Assembly (NCBI GenBank): GCA_018257865.1
Contig: JAEUBA010000020.1
Coordinates: 124,001 to 188,000 of the forward strand
Reading direction: 5' to 3'
Length of the DNA: 64,000 nucleotides
Source: Stereocaulon alpinum
Taxonomy: Eukaryota; Ascomycota; Lecanoromycetes; Lecanorales; Stereocaulaceae
The translations under genes were made by a program, and so were the position numbers. The notes beneath the pieces are model-generated. The model was not told the origin of the DNA. It ran no database searches and saw only the letters and a program-made list of their open reading frames with translations. Positions 38,040 through 48,479 of the stretch are shown here, piece after piece. How positions within the stretch are numbered: the stretch's first letter is position 1; each line of letters starts with the position of its first letter.

Positions 38040-40596
38040 CCCTATAGGTATAAGGCGGTAAAGGACCTATATAGTCTATTAAAATATCTCTCTATTATTA
38101 TTAAGGAGGTAGTAACGGGCGTAGCTAACCTTAGGTACGCTAGCGGGAGGGCTTAGTTCTTTAGTATATATAGTAATTCCGTACGAAATACTAGACGGTA
38201 GTATAGACGTTTAGCTACTAATAGGCTTAGTTAATTAACTTATAATACTTTATATAATTAGGGTAGCTACCTATAATACTATTATAGGCTAGCTAGACTA
38301 GGCGAAGCCGTAGCTTATTAGAATTTAGAATATATTATTTCTTATAGAAGTATAGGACTCCGTCCTTATCTTTATACTTAGTAAGGGGGATTCTACTATA
38401 ATATCTTTCCCTAAAGCGTAGTATTTCTAGGACTTTAGGTATAAACTAGTTAGCTTCGTTAGCTCTATCCTATAGCTACTAAGTTAGGATATTTAGGGGG
38501 TTTTTATTAAGGTTAATAGGATTATTACTATCTAACTTAAGTTTATAAGGCGAGGGTAAGGTCTAAGGTTTTAGGTTAAGGTCTACCTTTAATTCTACTA
38601 AGGTTACCTAAATTAGGGTAAGGTATAGCTAGAAGGGCTAGATAAGGATATTTAAGGTTATTACTATTATAACTAAGAGGACTAAGGCTAGGGCTAGGGA
38701 AGTTATACTTAGCGATATATTCTAAGTATAGTCTATAAGGACTTCTAGGGCTAGATTTCTCTATTTAAGGATTATCTAGTACTAGTACTAGTATCTAAGG
38801 TCTAATATATCCCCCTCTTTAGGGAGATCTCCTAATTAATAAGTTAATATATTAGGTTTACTATTATCTTTTCCTAGTTAGTAGGTAATCTTATAGTTAA
38901 ATTAGGATAGGAATTCGCTCTATCTAGCTTAGTAGTATAATAATTCCTTAAATAAGGTAAAGTACTTTAGGGCTTTATAATTAGATATTACCTCTATAAG
39001 TAGAGTAGAGCCTTTTAGCTTAAGGCGCTATTCTTTAAAGGTATAGATAATAGCTATAAGCTCCTTATTATAGATCTTATAATTATACTTAGTAGGGTTA
39101 TACTTCTTTAAGAAGTAAGTAATAGGGCGTAGTATATCTTAGTTATTATACTAAGATAGGATTCCTCCTAATATATAATTAGAAGCGTCGGTTTCTACTA
39201 TAATCTTATAGTTAGCGTCGAAGTAGACTAGGATTATATTAGAGGTAAAGGCTTTCTTTAAAGCCTTAAAGGCTACTTAATACTTATTATTCTATTTAAA
39301 TAGTATATCTTTTCTAATTAGGACGGTTAGTAGTACTACTAGTCGACTAAACCTATAGATAAAACGCCTATAGAAGTTAGTAAATTTAAGGAAACTTTAA
39401 ATATCTTTAATATTAGTAAGCTTAGGCTAATTTAAGATAGTATTAATTTTCTTAAGATCTATTTTAATCCCTTAAGTAGTAATAATTAGTCCTAAATAGG
39501 TAACTTCTTTAATATAGAAGTTATACTTAGTTATATCTACTTATAGCCCTGCTTTATAGAGCTTCTAAAGTACTTATTAAATATAAATCTTATACTTAAC
39601 TTTAATATCGCTATAGATTAGGATATTATTAAGGTATATAGTATAGGTTTTATCTAAGAACTCTCTTAAAGTATTATTAATATAATACTAAAATAAGGTA
39701 GGGCTATTATATAATCTAAATAGTATAATAAGGTATTTAAATAAGCTAAATTAGGTATAGAATACTATTAGTTCCTTATTACCTTCTCTAATCTAAAGGC
39801 GATTAAACGCGGAGATAATATCTAACTTAGTAAATACCTTAGTATAACTTAATTAATTTAAGGTCTTAGAGATTAAGGGTAAAAGGTATTAATTCTTTAT
39901 AGTTACTATATTTAGTCCTTAATAGTTAATATAAAAGTATAGGCCTCCGCTAAGCTTCTTAATAAATAGGATAGAGGATATAATAGGGGAATAACTAACT
40001 TAGATAAACCCTTTACTTAGGTTTTTATTTAAGTAATAATAGAGTTTTAAGATCTTATTATAGCTTATACTATATAGATAGGATAATAGAGGTTACTACC
40101 TATCTTTTAACTTAATAGTATAGTTATAGGGGTAATAGGGTAGTAAGGTATTAGTATCCTTCCTTAAGAAGATATCTAAGAAATTATAATACTACTTAGG
40201 TAAGATTATAGCTAGATTAATATTCTTCTAATCTTAATAAGCTTAGAGTTCTTTTTAAGTTATAGTATAGGCTAGGTAAAGCTCTTAGTTTATCTTAAAT
40301 ATAGCTTAGTCCTAGGCTTAGGTATAGGTATTAAGTAGGGTTTCTTAATCTAAGTAAGGTTCTAATATTAATATTAACTTAAGTTAATAAAGATTATTAA
40401 GAAATTAATTAATTTCTATAAGGGATAGACTAAAGGCGGCCTACTTATTAAACTAGATAAGGTAGGTAAAGATATAAAGCTTTAGCTTATATATATTAAG
40501 GGTAATTAAGTAGGGCTAAATTTTAGGTATTTAGCCTTATTTTATAAAGGTAATAATATAGCTATACTTATTATTATAACTAATCCCTTTAAAAAT

Positions 40597-41285
40597 AGGT
40601 AGTAGGGTTAACTCTTTTAGAGTTAAATCTAGCTTCTTTAAAGCGGGGAATAGGACTAAGTATTAGGTTAACTCCTTCTAAATTATCTTTTACTTTTTTA
40701 AAGTAGGGAATAGGGTAAGAAATAGGGTTAATTCCTTTTAAGTTATATTATACTTCTTTAAAGTAGGGAATATAGTAAGGGACTAAGTTAACTCTTTTTA
40801 AGTTAAGTTTTACTTCTTTAAAGTAGGGAATAAAGTAGGGGGTTAAGTTAATTTCTTTTAAGTATAATCTTACTTTTTTAAAGTAGAGAATTAAGTTAAT
40901 TCCCTTTAAATTAAGTTTTACTTCTCTAAAGTAGAGGATTAGGGTATTAACTTTCTCTAAGTTAAGTCTTACTTCTCTAAAGTAGAGGATTAGGTTATTA
41001 ACTCCCTCTAAGTTAAGTCTTACTTTTTTAAAGTAGAGGATTAAGTAGACTCCTTTTAAGTTATATCTTACTTTTTTAAAGTAAGGGACTAAGTAGACTC
41101 CTTTTAAGTTATATCTTACTTTTTTAAAGTAGGGGATTAAGTAGACTCCTTTTAAGTTATATCTTACTTTTTTAAAGTAGGGGATTAAGTAGACTCTTTC
41201 TAAGTTATATCTTACTTCTTTAAAGTAAGGGATTAAGTAGACTCCTTTTAAGTTATATCTTACTTCTTTAAAGTATAAGGTAAGA
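40597..41285 (-). repeat. In-frame minisatellite in Gypsy B
   Basis: Reverse-complement counterpart of the array in element A, with the same unit type (AAGTAGGGGATTAAGTAGAC on the + strand) and again 48-60 bp periods. Confidence 0.8.
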
Positions 41286-43254
41286 TAAAGGTAGTAAGAG
41301 TAAGGTTCTAAGAGAATTCTTTAAAGGTTATTACCTTATAATTCTCCTTTAGTATTAGGAAAGATTTATCTTTAGTAATAATCTTAATAAGACTAAGGGT
41401 ATAATTCTTTAAGTAGAATACTAAGGTAAAGGTTAAGGAGTTTTCTAAGAAATTAGTAATAGTATTATATTAATAGAGTTAGGGAAAACTAAGGATAATA
41501 AGATATTATTAAAGTTTAGTTATATAAAAGAAGATCCTTTTTATATAACCTTAGATATCTATAATAGCTTTAGCTAGATAGGTAATTAAGCTAGCTACTA
41601 TAAGCTAACTATTAAATCCTTAAATAATATAAGGGTAATAAAGGGTATAAAAGGTAAGATTCTAAGTATATATAAAGATTTTATTAATAAATATATATCC
41701 TAAAGCGCCTATATTAATAAGGTAATATATTAGGATTCTAAACTAAATAAGGCGAAGGGTATACTAAATTACTATATACTTATTATAAAAGGTAAGATTA
41801 GTCTTAAATAACTATAGGGTATCTTAGGTTAAGAACTTAGTATATAATTAAAGTAGGGGGTTAAAAGATAAGATTAAGAGGTAAGAAGATAAATATAAGA
41901 CTAATAATAATCTTAGTATATAACTTTATATAAGGACTAGACTTTTCCTATATCTAAAAAGATACCCCTTATAATACTTTAGTTATTATTAAACTTAGTA
42001 ATAATTCTAGAGCGGAGTTAGATTTACTTATTTAAGTAATTCTTAGTAATAAGACTTAGGTAGGAGAGCTTATAATAATAATATAGTTTCTACTTATTAT
42101 ATATTACTTTAATAAAGGGCTTAGATAGCTTCCGACCCCTAACTATAGCTTATACTATACTTAGATCTATTAGATCTCTAAGAGGTAGTTAGGTTATAGG
42201 TTTATTAGCTATAATTATATAAAAGGGGGTTCTAATAGTAGTAGGCCTTTAGCTACTAAGTTTAGTACTTACTCTAATATTAGTAAGTATAGAGCTTTAG
42301 TAAGATAGTTAATATTTAATCTACTAAAGTTTTTAGTTAATCTCTAAGTATATATAAACGTATTTATTAAAGGTCTAAGGTTACTAGCTATTAGCCTTCC
42401 GCTATTTAATAAAGGCTTACTAAGTACTAAAGTTAATATTATACCTTATAATATTAATTAAGGATTTATCCTCTAATCTAAACTATTCCTTCCTTTAGGA
42501 AATAAGGTTAAGGTATTCCCTAAAGGTTATAAGACCTTACTTAAGGTTTTAAATATATTATTAAGTATCCTCTTATTTAAATAGGTTATTATAGGCTTTT
42601 TATAGCTTTCTTCTTTAATTAATAAAGCTAGTTAATATATATAGACTATCTTTTTAGTATTAGTTTATTAAGTTAGAGGCTTTCTTTTCTATAGCTAACT
42701 TAAGTTTTATATAGATAATCTTATTACTATTAGTAGGATAATAGTTATAATTTATATATATCTATTAGATTAAGGTTTATTCTTATATATCTAGTTTATC
42801 TTAATCTCCTTTATACTTTAAGATATCGGGGAGCTTTTTAGATTATAGGGGGGTTTAAGTTTATAGGGGAAGAAAAGGAGGAGAAGGATAACTTATTATT
42901 AAGGATAGTTATAATCCTATAATTAAGGCGTAACTAAGAGTATTTATATTAAATACTTAGGGTTAGGGTATAAACTAAACTATAGATAAGAGAACTTATA
43001 CTATCGCTTAAGTAATAATATTAGCGAGGGTTACTATATTAAATATAGGGGGAAAAGAAGGAGGTATAGCTATAGATAGGGTAGTACCCTTAGCTTAAGT
43101 ATAGAGGTAGTTAAAGGTATTTAAGACCTTAGCGAGATCTTTTTAGACTTTAGCGAGTAACTACTATATATAAGTATTATAATTAGGTAGTTACTCTAAT
43201 ATTATAGTTACTCTAGTATATAGGAGTACTAGCTAGGTAGTTAGTCTTTTATAA

Positions 43255-43525
43255 TATTAGGGAATAGGATATAGATAAGGTATTCTTAATTCTATAGTAA
43301 AGACTTAGGTATAGGAGTAAGCTAAGATAAAAGATAAGGAATTAGAAATAGGATAGGGGTAGTAACTCTATATATAAGAGCTACTAGAACTTAATTCCTA
43401 ATAGGGTAATCTTAGCTAAACTAGGCTAGGTCTACTAAGGCTTAATATTAACTAAAGTTAATATTAGACTTAGGGGCCCTTAGTAGTAATATAGTAGATA
43501 TAGCTTGTAAGGCTATACTATAACA
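43255..43525 (-). repeat. 5' LTR of Gypsy B
   Basis: 271 bp; in element sense it starts with an unmutated TGTTATAG terminus at 43525, followed outward by Copia sequence. Confidence 0.85.
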
Positions 43526-44288
43526 CGTATAGTATAAGCGATTCTTCTAGACCGTTACGGAATAGCGCTACTAGTAATACTAGTAGGATAGGCGTATTCA
43601 GCAAGCTTAGTTTATCCTCGTAATTCTTAAATTCCGCAGTATAATCCTAGATAGTATTAAATAAAGCTAATTTAAGATAAGTAAGTACTCCTATTATTAT
43701 ATTAATTAACGTAATTAAAGATACGCTATATACTTATATTAGCTTTTCCTAAGTAACGGAGACTAGTTCTATCTTCCTAATATAGCTTCTTAGTATAGCT
43801 CCGTAGCGTAGTATAAGTACTCCTATAGTAGAGGAGTTCTTTTCTTTCTATTCTTCTAATACTTTCTTATACTTCTTAATTTATTTATATATAGGCTCTG
43901 GGAGTTTATCTCTAGATATAGACGATTAGGATTCGGGAGGTATTAGTAGCGTAGGTAGTATAGGTCTTTTCTTCTTTCCTATTACTACTTCCTATATCTT
44001 TTAGACTCTAAATACTACTTCTATTTCCTATTTAAAATACGGCTAATCCTTAACGCCTTTTAGCAGCGACTTATTAGTCGGTCTAAGTTCGTCTATCTTA
44101 GGATTAAGTCTTTAGTATCTACTAGTATCGAGTTCTTCTTTAGTCCGTATAGTATTAAATTCCTTCTTCGAAATCCTATTATTAAATTCCTCCTTCGAAA
44201 TTTTTAACCCCCTAGTTGATAGGTAGGTAGTAATTCGTCCTAGATAGTAATTTAATACTAACGGGTTATAGAACTTAGGCTTATAACC

Positions 44289-44504
44289 CTTTAGAATATT
44301 AGTAAGCTATTGACTGATTGGTTATTAATTTAGGGTGGAACAATCTATTGCTATTAACGTTGTTGTTGCTAGATAGAATTGCATGCAGAGATTTTATCTA
44401 GTAGGCGCATGGAGGCCTTGGCAAGCCCTAGCCCTATTAGGCTAGCTAAGCAAGCTTTGCCAAGTAGGCCTCATCCACCATAGTTTTCACCACTTATTCT
44501 AACG
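44289..44504 (-). repeat. Copia 5' LTR (right copy)
   Basis: 216 bp, pairs with 25217-25432. Its RIP-type changes lie in the inner (left) half; the outer half, towards 44504, is unmutated relative to the left copy. Confidence 0.9.
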
Positions 44505-44617
44505 AGGTTGCTTACAGGGAGGAACCTGGAGGAAGACCCGGCTTTCAATGTAATGGAAGGCATTGATTGAGCTATTGTGTGTTCTGTTACACGCTGGAGA
44601 TCTCAAGATCGCGTGGA

Positions 44618-45282
44618 TCATGGATTGTATGGGGGATGCAGCCTCGTCTTCCCATCAAACTTCCTGTATTTCAGCTTATCCAGATCAATGTCCTTGACCA
44701 TTCGAATCTTTATACGTTCAGCATAGTCGCTGGCAGGTCATTTACTAAACACGAGGTTGGTTACATTCAGCGCCATCACATCAACATCGTCTCCCTCCCC
44801 GTCCACGAAAAGAGATGAGCCACACGCCGGGCAAAACTTATGCTCAAACGCCTTCTTGCCGAAAAGATACCCTTTGACGGAGTCTTCGCCTTCGATGTAG
44901 ACCAGATCTTTCCGCTTCGGATAGGCTTGCAGGTACCCGTTCTTGGTGCATATGGAGGAATTGCAGCTCATCACCTCAAGGCTCTCGAGAGGTGGGAGCT
45001 TGACTTCGTACTTCGTTAGAATATCACCTCGGGCCTGTTGCTTAGTCAACCGCTAGCGCGCCACCACCTGGAGCACATAAGTAGCCAGCACCTCCCTACT
45101 AGAGAATCTACAAGTTACCCTCAATATTCTAACGTACTTGATTGCCCCACAGTGGCAATTTGCTTCGTACTAGACTTCTGGTGGAGGAGTAGCTTCGTCC
45201 GCTATTAAGGGCCCTAGGCTAGAGACCTGCGAATTGTAGACTTCATCATGAAATAGAATGCCTCATTGACAGTTGTTGACAT
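44618..45282 (-). pseudogene. GFA/CENP-V-type zinc enzyme gene, disrupted
   Basis: Minus-strand pieces of a glutathione-dependent formaldehyde-activating enzyme family protein. Order: possible 12-bp first exon MSTT (45271-45282), acceptor TCTAG at 45170-45174, YEANCHCGAIK (to 45139), then a 121-bp insertion, then YEVKLPPLESLEVMSCNSSIC ... FCPACGSSLFVDGEGD ... MALN (44765-45008), an intron 44708-44764, and IRMVKDIDLDKLKYRKFDGK to a stop at 44618-44620. The family binds zinc through CxC, CxCxxC and CxxC clusters. The middle cluster here is CNSSIC, so one usual cysteine is replaced by Ser. Between CHCG and the rest, the insertion brings one in-frame stop unless spliced out. The intact form would be about 130-140 residues. 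It may be dead or expressed with an altered loop. It lies 110 bp from the transposon nest. Confidence 0.7.
45014..45134. mobile_element. 121-bp short element with inverted ends inside the GFA gene
   Basis: Perfect 10-bp inverted ends CGTTAGAATA / TATTCTAACG, flanked by the direct repeat TACTT (45009-45013 and 45135-45139). Removing the element and one TACTT joins the GFA frame exactly (AIK to YEV). The ends resemble those of the Copia LTR next door (TTAGAATATCA, TATTCTAACG), but the interior does not. It could be a minimal LTR derivative or a MITE-like element. Confidence 0.75.
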
Positions 45283-46415
45283 CGATCTCACGTAGAACGT
45301 AGAATTGATAAGTCAACTCCGCCAAGGAGATGGGTGCTTGTGAGCTGTAGAACAAGCACCTGCTGAAGGGTGCTTTTCGCGCCAGCAGACCTGGCAGAAA
45401 CCTTGGCTTTGTATGAATGACCCTGTCAGACTGATAGGGAACGCTCATTAGTCAAAGTAGTGAAGGCTTGGTATAAGAAGACCGAAACATATAAAATACG
45501 TTGCATCCCCCTATGGATACTCTATCCGTAGATAACAGGGATTCTAGGGGTACCATTCCATATATCTCATCGCTGGATTTTACCACCAATAGCGCCTGCC
45601 ATCCATAGACGGCGATAGCTATCCATGGACGGCGACGCCATTCATAGATAGTAGGCACTATTTATCAACACCACCGCTGCCACCACCACCACCAAGAAGC
45701 ACCTCACTGCCAGCAACTCACTACCAGCACCTTGCTACCAGCGCCTCGCTGTCATAGAGGGAACAAAATGATCGCGTAGCTAAATAAGGGCAATAGCCCC
45801 CAGCATTAACCCCCTAAAGCCAGCTTTAGGGGCTACTCGAAGGGCTATTTCTAGCGACCGGGCCCTATCATATTATGTTAAAGGCCTCATAGCGATGTTA
45901 TTTATAAATATTAACGATATCTTATCGACGATAGTAATATCTATGAATAGGATGAGCGGCCAGAGCTTCGCAAAGATCGAAAATCGAGCCACCCATTGTG
46001 CAATATACTACACGATTTTGGTTTTTAAAATTTCGCAATGGTCTATGCCCAAACAATGCCTGGAGGTTAAAATCGACCAATGTCTCTCTTCACCAAGAGC
46101 CGGCATTGGGCGATTCATCAGGGGTTCATTTCTATTTGCTTGACTATGGCGCAAAGTGTCGATAGGCCTTATCGAATTCATGTAAGACATTGTGGATTGC
46201 GATCATATCAAGCTTGTAGTGACGTGCGGCACTCGTTCCCAGCAACGCATCACCTAGGCTCGGTGATGTGCTATTCACCCTCACCCTCCGACTTACATAA
46301 CCCCTTATATTGTTCGTCCATGCCCCAGTTCAGGTAGCTCTTGAAGACAGTCGCCGTAATGAAATTGTAAGTTCGATATAATCATCAGATATGTAGTTGC
46401 CCACTTGCCCGTCTT
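45283..46415. other. 1.1-kb intergenic region with hairpins
   Basis: No gene recognised. Contains short ATCCATAGACGGCGA-type repeats (45600-45650), a CCACCACCACCA-rich stretch near 45680, and a strong hairpin at 45811-45832. Confidence 0.5.
45811..45832. repeat. Perfect-stem hairpin
   Basis: CCCCTAAAG and CTTTAGGGG form 9-bp arms around CCAG. Adjacent GGGCAATAGCCCC and GGGGCTACTCGAAGGGCTA can add further pairing. Function unknown. Confidence 0.6.
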
Positions 46416-48479
46416 TTACACAAGAACAACATCCCTCCCGATCTGGCACTGTTTTATTCCCTGGCCCTGCATCAATCCATGCACATAGCACTCCCCCACA
46501 AGCTGAAACCTCACATTCTCTGGAAATGGTTCCCCCGGTGGCCTTCCCTCGCCTCCAACTTCCCTCAGCACGAACGGTACATTTGCACCCAGTAAAATCG
46601 TAACCCAATCCCCTTCCCTCATCGCTCCAGGCCCCAACCCGAAAAAATTCTTCTTTGTCACAAAGAACTTCCTGTGATTCGCCACCGTCGCCACCGACGC
46701 TCTATATCGTTCCGCCCTCATTGTGCTCTCCTCCTCCGACGGTTTTTCCTCCGCAGGAGTAAAATAATCCTCTCCAAGCGCCACTCCGCGCGAGTACTCA
46801 TACGCATCATTCTCGAAGTCAAAGCCGTCAATTTCGGATAGCCCTTTTCCGGCTGTCCAGGTGTGCAGGTATGCTGCCCACAAGGTGATTTTCTCCGTCA
46901 ATTTAGCGTAACGGCCGTCCGAGGAGACAAAAAGCACGGTTTGCGGGTATGTGGCGCCCATCTCGTGTTCTTGGTTAAGTCCGAGAAGGGGGTCCTCCCA
47001 GGTGGAGGCTATGACGTTCGTGAAGGAAATTGGGGCGTGCGTGGAGCGGCGAAGGTGGAGTAATGGGGTGGTTACAAGGGTGGACGCGTAAGATATCTTT
47101 GAGACGATCGTGCCTCGGAGGATGAGGGCGTTTGGGGCACTGAGCGGTGATGGGATTATAACGGCATCTTTATTTGCTGAGGCGAAATGGGTGCTTGTGA
47201 GCAGGCCTAAGATTGGTGGGTTGGTGCAATGGTTCCATTGTGGGACCCAACTTGGTGATGGGAGGCTTGAGGCCGTAGGGTCGTGATGGACTGCCGTCAG
47301 AATCTCGATCGTCTTTGTGCGACTCATGTGCTGGAGTGCTACATTGCGGTAGACATCGGAAACCTCGCTCCCGTAATCCGCTTTAAGAAGAGGTTCAAGA
47401 CGCTCTGTATTCGCATCGGCTTGAGGATTTTTTCGCTCTAACAACGTCCTTAGAAGGTACTGATCTCCTGAACTAGGAAGACAATGCATGGCTAATTCGA
47501 TGAAGGGTCTGAAAGCGTTTGTGTTTTTGGGTAGTACGGGCCTCCAACTAATCGTACCCGCGGTTGGGTGTGATAGCAGCGCAAATACTTTGTCTCTTTT
47601 ATTTGAGGCTTCAAACCTTCTGACATTGCAGAGCAAATGAAAGAAAGTTGCTTGCGGCGTGAAGGGTGAAAATGCTGTATAAAGGTGGTAAACCTTTTCG
47701 ACGGCTACAGTAAGTCCAAGATCATCCAAGAGAAGTCTTGCATAACGCATTAGAAACATCGCCGTTACACCTATTACATTCCACTCCATTTGCGATTCGC
47801 CCCAAAGTATGTTGGCTTCCGCTGCAAGTCCAACTTCTTGTAGTACCCATGTACGAGAAAACCACGGCAGATTAAAGAATCGGGTGAGTTGTGCCTTCTG
47901 ATCCTTATCTGGCAGTGCAATTGCAGCGGATAGAGATGATACGAATGGTGTACCATCAACCAGTCTCCCGCAGATCTCGCCTTGTTCTTTATTAATGTGC
48001 GTCAATTGGCCTTCATCGCAGATAATATTCGCAAGGCGTTTGACTAAAGTCTTAATACCTTGGAAGACTGGCTCAGCGTCCTGGCGCAGATCGGGACCTA
48101 GCCATGCAGTAACAGTCCTGGCTTTACTATATATATCAGCCATGATGCTGACCTGTTGATTGCGCTCGAGAGTATTATCTTGGTCAATAGACATGATATC
48201 AGCCCAGACCAAGGCTGGGCTTCTGCTAAAGGCTTTCAACATCTCCCAGGCGGTACAGGTAACCATGATGGATCCACCATCGCATCGGACAGGCTTGTCC
48301 CTGCTTTTCTCTCCCCAGCAGTATGAGAGTGCCATGTATTCAGGCTGATGAAGAAGGTCGACAACTTCGAAGCTGCAGGAGAATTCATTGCGTGCAGTAT
48401 CTTGTTTCAGCCTGATAAGCCTTATGCTGGTAGATGTAGGAAGAGGCGAGTACTCATAGCGATTGTAAAGGGTAGCCAT
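46416..48479 (-). CDS. HET-domain protein
   Basis: Single-exon gene of 687 residues, ATG at 48477-48479. The heterokaryon-incompatibility domain (PF06985 type) covers about residues 48-200, with its conserved blocks in order: YMALSYCWG (48-56), LVWADIMSIDQDN (90-102) and ERNQQVSIMADIYSKARTVTAWLG (105-128). The rest is the variable C-terminal region usual for these proteins. HET proteins act in non-self recognition after hyphal fusion and can trigger cell death; partners cannot be predicted. No repeat array (WD40 or ankyrin) is fused. The neighbourhood is repeat-rich and gene-poor, a common setting for HET genes. Confidence 0.9.
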   Translation of the reverse strand: MATLYNRYEYSPLPTSTSIRLIRLKQDTARNEFSCSFEVVDLLHQPEYMALSYCWGEKSRDKPVRCDGGSIMVTCTAWEMLKAFSRSPALVWADIMSIDQDNTLERNQQVSIMADIYSKARTVTAWLGPDLRQDAEPVFQGIKTLVKRLANIICDEGQLTHINKEQGEICGRLVDGTPFVSSLSAAIALPDKDQKAQLTRFFNLPWFSRTWVLQEVGLAAEANILWGESQMEWNVIGVTAMFLMRYARLLLDDLGLTVAVEKVYHLYTAFSPFTPQATFFHLLCNVRRFEASNKRDKVFALLSHPTAGTISWRPVLPKNTNAFRPFIELAMHCLPSSGDQYLLRTLLERKNPQADANTERLEPLLKADYGSEVSDVYRNVALQHMSRTKTIEILTAVHHDPTASSLPSPSWVPQWNHCTNPPILGLLTSTHFASANKDAVIIPSPLSAPNALILRGTIVSKISYASTLVTTPLLHLRRSTHAPISFTNVIASTWEDPLLGLNQEHEMGATYPQTVLFVSSDGRYAKLTEKITLWAAYLHTWTAGKGLSEIDGFDFENDAYEYSRGVALGEDYFTPAEEKPSEEESTMRAERYRASVATVANHRKFFVTKKNFFGLGPGAMREGDWVTILLGANVPFVLREVGGEGRPPGEPFPENVRFQLVGECYVHGLMQGQGIKQCQIGRDVVLV

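Larger units (their letters stand above)
29500..43525 (-). mobile_element. Gypsy/chromovirus element B, interrupted by element A
   Basis: Minus-strand element with its 3' LTR at 29500-29778 and 5' LTR at 43255-43525; ends read TGTTATAG ... CCTTAACA in element sense. From right to left come gag (about 41.3-43.1 kb), an in-frame repeat array (40.6-41.3 kb), reverse transcriptase and RNase H (about 38.8-40.3 kb), the start of integrase, then a break at 38040/30770 filled by element A, then the chromodomain region and 3' end (29779-30769). About 540 bp present in A between 36.25 and 36.79 kb are missing at the break. A polypurine tract (AAAGAGGGGGCTAC in element sense) abuts the 3' LTR. It sits inside the Copia element; CGT is the only flanking repeat I can see (29497-29499, 43526-43528), so a clean 5-bp duplication is not shown. 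All frames are broken by RIP-type changes. Confidence 0.85.
25217..44504 (-). mobile_element. Copia-family LTR retrotransposon carrying nested Gypsy elements
   Basis: Two 216-bp LTRs (25217-25432 and 44289-44504) enclose the region, flanked by the 5-bp direct repeat AGGTT (25212-25216 and 44505-44509). With the nested insert removed the element is about 5.3 kb, normal for Copia. It lies on the minus strand: gag side at 43526-44288, pol at 25433-29499. RIP-degraded but readable landmarks in reverse are the GAG-pre-integrase motif (WHRRLGHLG with W and H codons mutated) near 29405-29465, a reverse-transcriptase DILIYG remnant near 26640-26700, and RNase H EAEYVA ... NATKESLFLSELL near 25980-26045. 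No reading frame survives. The order matches Ty1/copia (integrase before reverse transcriptase). Confidence 0.9.

Noticed and set aside
29490..43535. A 5-bp target duplication around Gypsy B
   Set aside because: Only CGT is shared at the two edges; I could not confirm a full duplication, possibly because of mutation.
45170..45172. TAG as a definite nonsense mutation in the GFA gene
   Set aside because: It coincides with a good TCTAG splice acceptor directly before YEANCHCG, so it may be intron sequence.
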